From contig CP053915.1 in assembly GCA_021496925.1 (NCBI GenBank), positions 4,181,501 through 4,245,500 on the forward strand: a stretch of DNA of 64,000 bases. The letters are read 5' to 3'. This DNA is from Acidovorax sp. YS12 (GTDB lineage: Bacteria > Pseudomonadota > Gammaproteobacteria > Burkholderiales > Burkholderiaceae_C). Positions within the stretch are counted from its first letter, which is position 1; every line of letters begins with the position of its first letter. Positions 61,787 through 64,000 of this stretch are shown here, in pieces. The translations under genes were made by a program, and so were the position numbers. The notes under the pieces were generated by a model. The model was not told where the DNA came from, did no database searches, and worked only from the letters and a program-made list of their open reading frames with translations.

Positions 61787-64000
61787 TCACTGAGGCAGGA
61801 TGCGTTCTGCGCGAAGGACGGCTTGCGTGCGGCGCAGGTTCTTCAGTGCGTTCTCCAGGTGGGCCTGGTCGCGGGTCACGACGATGAAGCGCAAGTCCAC
61901 GGTGTCCATGGCCGTCTCGTCATCCATGTCCACATGCACGATGTCGGCCTCGGATGTGGCTAGTTCCGAGGCTATGCGTGCGAGAACGCCCTTGCCGTTG
62001 CGTACCGTCACCTTGATGCCTGTTTCAAATGCCCGTGTCGGGTCTTCGCTCCAGTCGACAGCGATGAACCGCTCGCTGTCCTTGTGCTGCAGCCGTTTGG
62101 CCACATTGCATTCCGTTCGGTGCACCACCAGGCCTTCCCCACGTCCGAGGTATCCGACAATGGTGTCGCCTGGCACGGGGCGGCAGCAGGATGCATATTT
62201 GACCGAAGCGTTTTCGCTTCCATCCAGGGTCACCGCGCCTTGCGAAAGGTTCTCGTGGGAGGTGTAACGCTCCTTGGTCATCAATACGGCATTCGGGCGA
62301 TGGCCATGCTCGCTGAGCAACACCATGAGCCGCTTGGCGACAATGCTTGCAATTCGCTTGCCCAGGCCGATATCGGTCATGAGTTCTGTGCGCGTGCGAT
62401 TGCCTGTGAAGCGCAGCAGCTTGTCCCATAGAGGCTGGTGGTCTGCTTCGCTACCGGGCAATTGGTCCATGCCTTCTGCGCGAAGCGCCTGGGCCAGCAA
62501 CTTCTCGCCCAGGGTCGCGGATTCGCTTTGCGCCATGGTTTTCAGGTAGTGGCGAATCTTGGAGCGCGCGCGGCCCGTGCGAACGAATCCCAGCCATGCG
62601 GGGTTGGGGGTGGATTCTGGTGCGGTGATTACTTCAACCACATCGCCGTTGTTGAGCTCGGTGCGCAACGGAACCGGCTCGTTGTTGATACGTGCGGCGG
62701 TGGTGCGGTCTCCGACATTGCTGTGGATGGCATAGGCAAAGTCCACCACGGTCGCGCCGCGCGGCAGCGCCATGATCTGGCTCTTGGGCGTGAATACATA
62801 CACTGCGTCGGGAAACAGGTCGACCTTGACGTGGTCCCAAAACTCGGCGGCATCGCGTGTCTCGTTCTGGATATCCAGCAGCGATTGCAGCCATTTGGTG
62901 CCGAGCCGCTCGGCGGCGCCGCTGCCCGTGTCCTGGGCCTTGTACAGCCAATGGGCCGCCACGCCGGCCTCGGCGACGACGTGCATTTCCTCGGTGCGCA
63001 TCTGGAACTCAATGTTGATGCCGGAGGGGCCTACCAATGTCGTGTGCAGCGATTGGTAGCCATTGAGTTTGGCGATCGCAATATGGTCCTTGAACTTGCC
63101 GGGAACCGGTTTGTACATCTGGTGCAGCACGCCTAGCGCGGTGTAGCAGTCGGTGACCGTGGGTACGATGACACGGAAGCCGTAGATGTCCGTTACCTGG
63201 GCAAAGCTCAGGTGCTTGAGCTTCATCTTCTGGTAAATGGCGTACAGGGTCTTTTCTCGCCCTGCCAAGCGAACCTTCATGCCTAGCTTTGCAAAGGCGG
63301 TATCGACTTCACCTTGCACTTTCTGAATCAGGTCGCGTCGCCGGTTGCGCGATTTGCTGACTGCCTTGGTGAGCGTGGCATAGCGCCACGGGTGGAGGTG
63401 GCGGAAGGCGAGGTCCTGCAGTTCGCGGTAGGTTTGGTTGAGGCCCAGCCGGTGCGCGATGGGGGCATAGATGTCCAGGGTTTCCGAGGAAATGCGCGCC
63501 CATTTGCTGCGTGGCATATCCGACAGCGTGCGCATGTTGTGCGAGCGGTCGGCGAGCTTGACGAGGATGACCCGCACGTCGCGTGCCATGGCCAGGAGCA
63601 TCTTGCGAAACGACTCGGCCTGATTCTCTTCCCGCGTATTGAACTGCAGCTTGTCGAGTTTTGTGAGTCCGTCAACAAGCTCTGCCACCGGCGCGCCAAA
63701 ACGGTCGATCAGATCCGATTTGGTGACGCCGCAGTCCTCCATGGCGTCGTGCAGCAGTGCGGCCATCAGGGCTTGGGCATCCAGCTTCCAGCTTGCGCAC
63801 TGTGCTGCCACCGCGATGGGGTGGGTGATATAGGGTTCGCCGCTGTTGCGCAGTTGTCCCAAATGGGCCGCGTCGGCGTAGCGGTAAGCCTGCCGCACCT
63901 GCTCGATGCTGGCGGCGTCGAGATAGCCCAGGTTTTCCGTCAGTGCGGCGAAGCTCGCTGCAGCCGCGTTGGCGGCTGCAACGGTGGGGCCTGCCGGGGT
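61787..64000 (-). CDS. spoT: SpoT/Rel (p)ppGpp synthetase-hydrolase (5' end missing)
   Basis: Bifunctional stringent-response enzyme. The HD hydrolase domain shows SGEPYITHPIAVAAQCASW and MAALLHDAMEDCGVT with intact His-Asp, and NMRTLSDMPRSKWARISSETLDIYAPIAHRLGL. The synthetase domain has KLNGYQSLHTTLVG and MHVVAEAGVAAHWLYK. TGS (VYVFTPKSQIMALPRGATVVDFAYAIHSNVG) and a C-terminal ACT domain follow. Intact HD suggests hydrolase activity. The frame stays open to base 64000 (ALTENLGYLDAASIEQVRQAYRY), so the start is outside; the GTG at 63898 is internal. Confidence 0.96.
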   Translation of the reverse strand, partial: TPAGPTVAAANAAAASFAALTENLGYLDAASIEQVRQAYRYADAAHLGQLRNSGEPYITHPIAVAAQCASWKLDAQALMAALLHDAMEDCGVTKSDLIDRFGAPVAELVDGLTKLDKLQFNTREENQAESFRKMLLAMARDVRVILVKLADRSHNMRTLSDMPRSKWARISSETLDIYAPIAHRLGLNQTYRELQDLAFRHLHPWRYATLTKAVSKSRNRRRDLIQKVQGEVDTAFAKLGMKVRLAGREKTLYAIYQKMKLKHLSFAQVTDIYGFRVIVPTVTDCYTALGVLHQMYKPVPGKFKDHIAIAKLNGYQSLHTTLVGPSGINIEFQMRTEEMHVVAEAGVAAHWLYKAQDTGSGAAERLGTKWLQSLLDIQNETRDAAEFWDHVKVDLFPDAVYVFTPKSQIMALPRGATVVDFAYAIHSNVGDRTTAARINNEPVPLRTELNNGDVVEVITAPESTPNPAWLGFVRTGRARSKIRHYLKTMAQSESATLGEKLLAQALRAEGMDQLPGSEADHQPLWDKLLRFTGNRTRTELMTDIGLGKRIASIVAKRLMVLLSEHGHRPNAVLMTKERYTSHENLSQGAVTLDGSENASVKYASCCRPVPGDTIVGYLGRGEGLVVHRTECNVAKRLQHKDSERFIAVDWSEDPTRAFETGIKVTVRNGKGVLARIASELATSEADIVHVDMDDETAMDTVDLRFIVVTRDQAHLENALKNLRRTQAVLRAERILPQ

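Noticed and set aside
63896..63898. GTG as the spoT start
   Set aside because: The frame stays open to the window edge with plausible Rel/SpoT sequence, so the start is further upstream.

Overview
This 64 kb window is high-GC chromosomal DNA with dense, mostly core gene content. Gene order (end of the division/cell-wall cluster through lpxC, mpl next to a DAHP synthase, accBC-prmA, nrdAB, pilSR-ccsA-ffh, ychF/greB/spoT) together with families of short dispersed repeats points to a betaproteobacterium of the order Burkholderiales, most likely Comamonadaceae (Acidovorax/Alicycliphilus/Diaphorobacter-like). This is inference from gene content and protein flavour; there is no rRNA in the window.

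Layout. 1-7963 (+): murG (5' end outside the window), murC, ddl, ftsQ, ftsA, ftsZ, terminator, lpxC and a 58-residue membrane protein. 7988-10023: TPP riboswitch and thiC. 10164-13533: two convergent chemoreceptor genes. 13630-16217: a small MITE-like element, an unknown gene, and a LysR regulator divergent from a TTG-started SDR gene. 16227-21288 (-): tightly packed RNase II-family, TonB-like, aroE, mtgA and ruvC genes. 21370-26719: PglL/Wzy-like membrane protein, YqiA-like esterase, rodA, tldD and an unknown gene. 26782-31317: an aromatic leader peptide and attenuator ahead of a DAHP synthase, then mpl and small genes. 31442-37334: accB, accC, prmA, a zinc-ribbon membrane protein, a PfkB kinase and an exported protein. 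37465-42392 (-): a histone-H1-like protein, nrdB and nrdA, the last preceded by two NrdR-type boxes. 42799-47636 (-): ampD, pilR, pilS, a PP0621-like protein and a CcsA-like protein. 47740-52644 (+): ffh, a membrane thioredoxin-fold protein, a YhcG/DUF1016 PDDEXK protein and a zinc/PLP D-amino-acid enzyme. 52847-59724 (-): miaB, tRNA-Met, enoyl-CoA hydratase, a HepT/MntA pair, an M61 peptidase, dsbC and a UbiH-like monooxygenase. 59822-64000: ychF, tRNA-Arg, greB and spoT (5' end outside the window).

Two things stand out. First, a family of about 60-bp repeats occurs at least 14 times, in both orientations. Seven copies lie inside or across protein genes. Three of these are sense copies read in one frame in murG, murC and aroE, and three further genes end at the same TAG within the repeat. 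This resembles the Rickettsia palindromic elements in behaviour. Second, the DAHP synthase is preceded by an 18-codon reading frame with seven consecutive aromatic codons (Phe, Tyr and Trp mixed) and a perfect-stem terminator, which is the layout of ribosome-mediated attenuation sensing all three end products. Smaller items are a 99-bp element with near-identical ends and CTAG flanks, a 161-bp nested inverted repeat after ffh, and an accessory PDDEXK gene flanked by two direct copies of the 60-bp repeat.

Cell-envelope work is the dominant theme: peptidoglycan precursor synthesis (murG, murC, ddl), recycling (mpl, ampD), polymerisation and shape (mtgA, rodA), division (ftsQAZ) and lipid A (lpxC). 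Stretches without a protein gene are all under 300 bases except 42393-42798, described under its regulatory sites and repeat.
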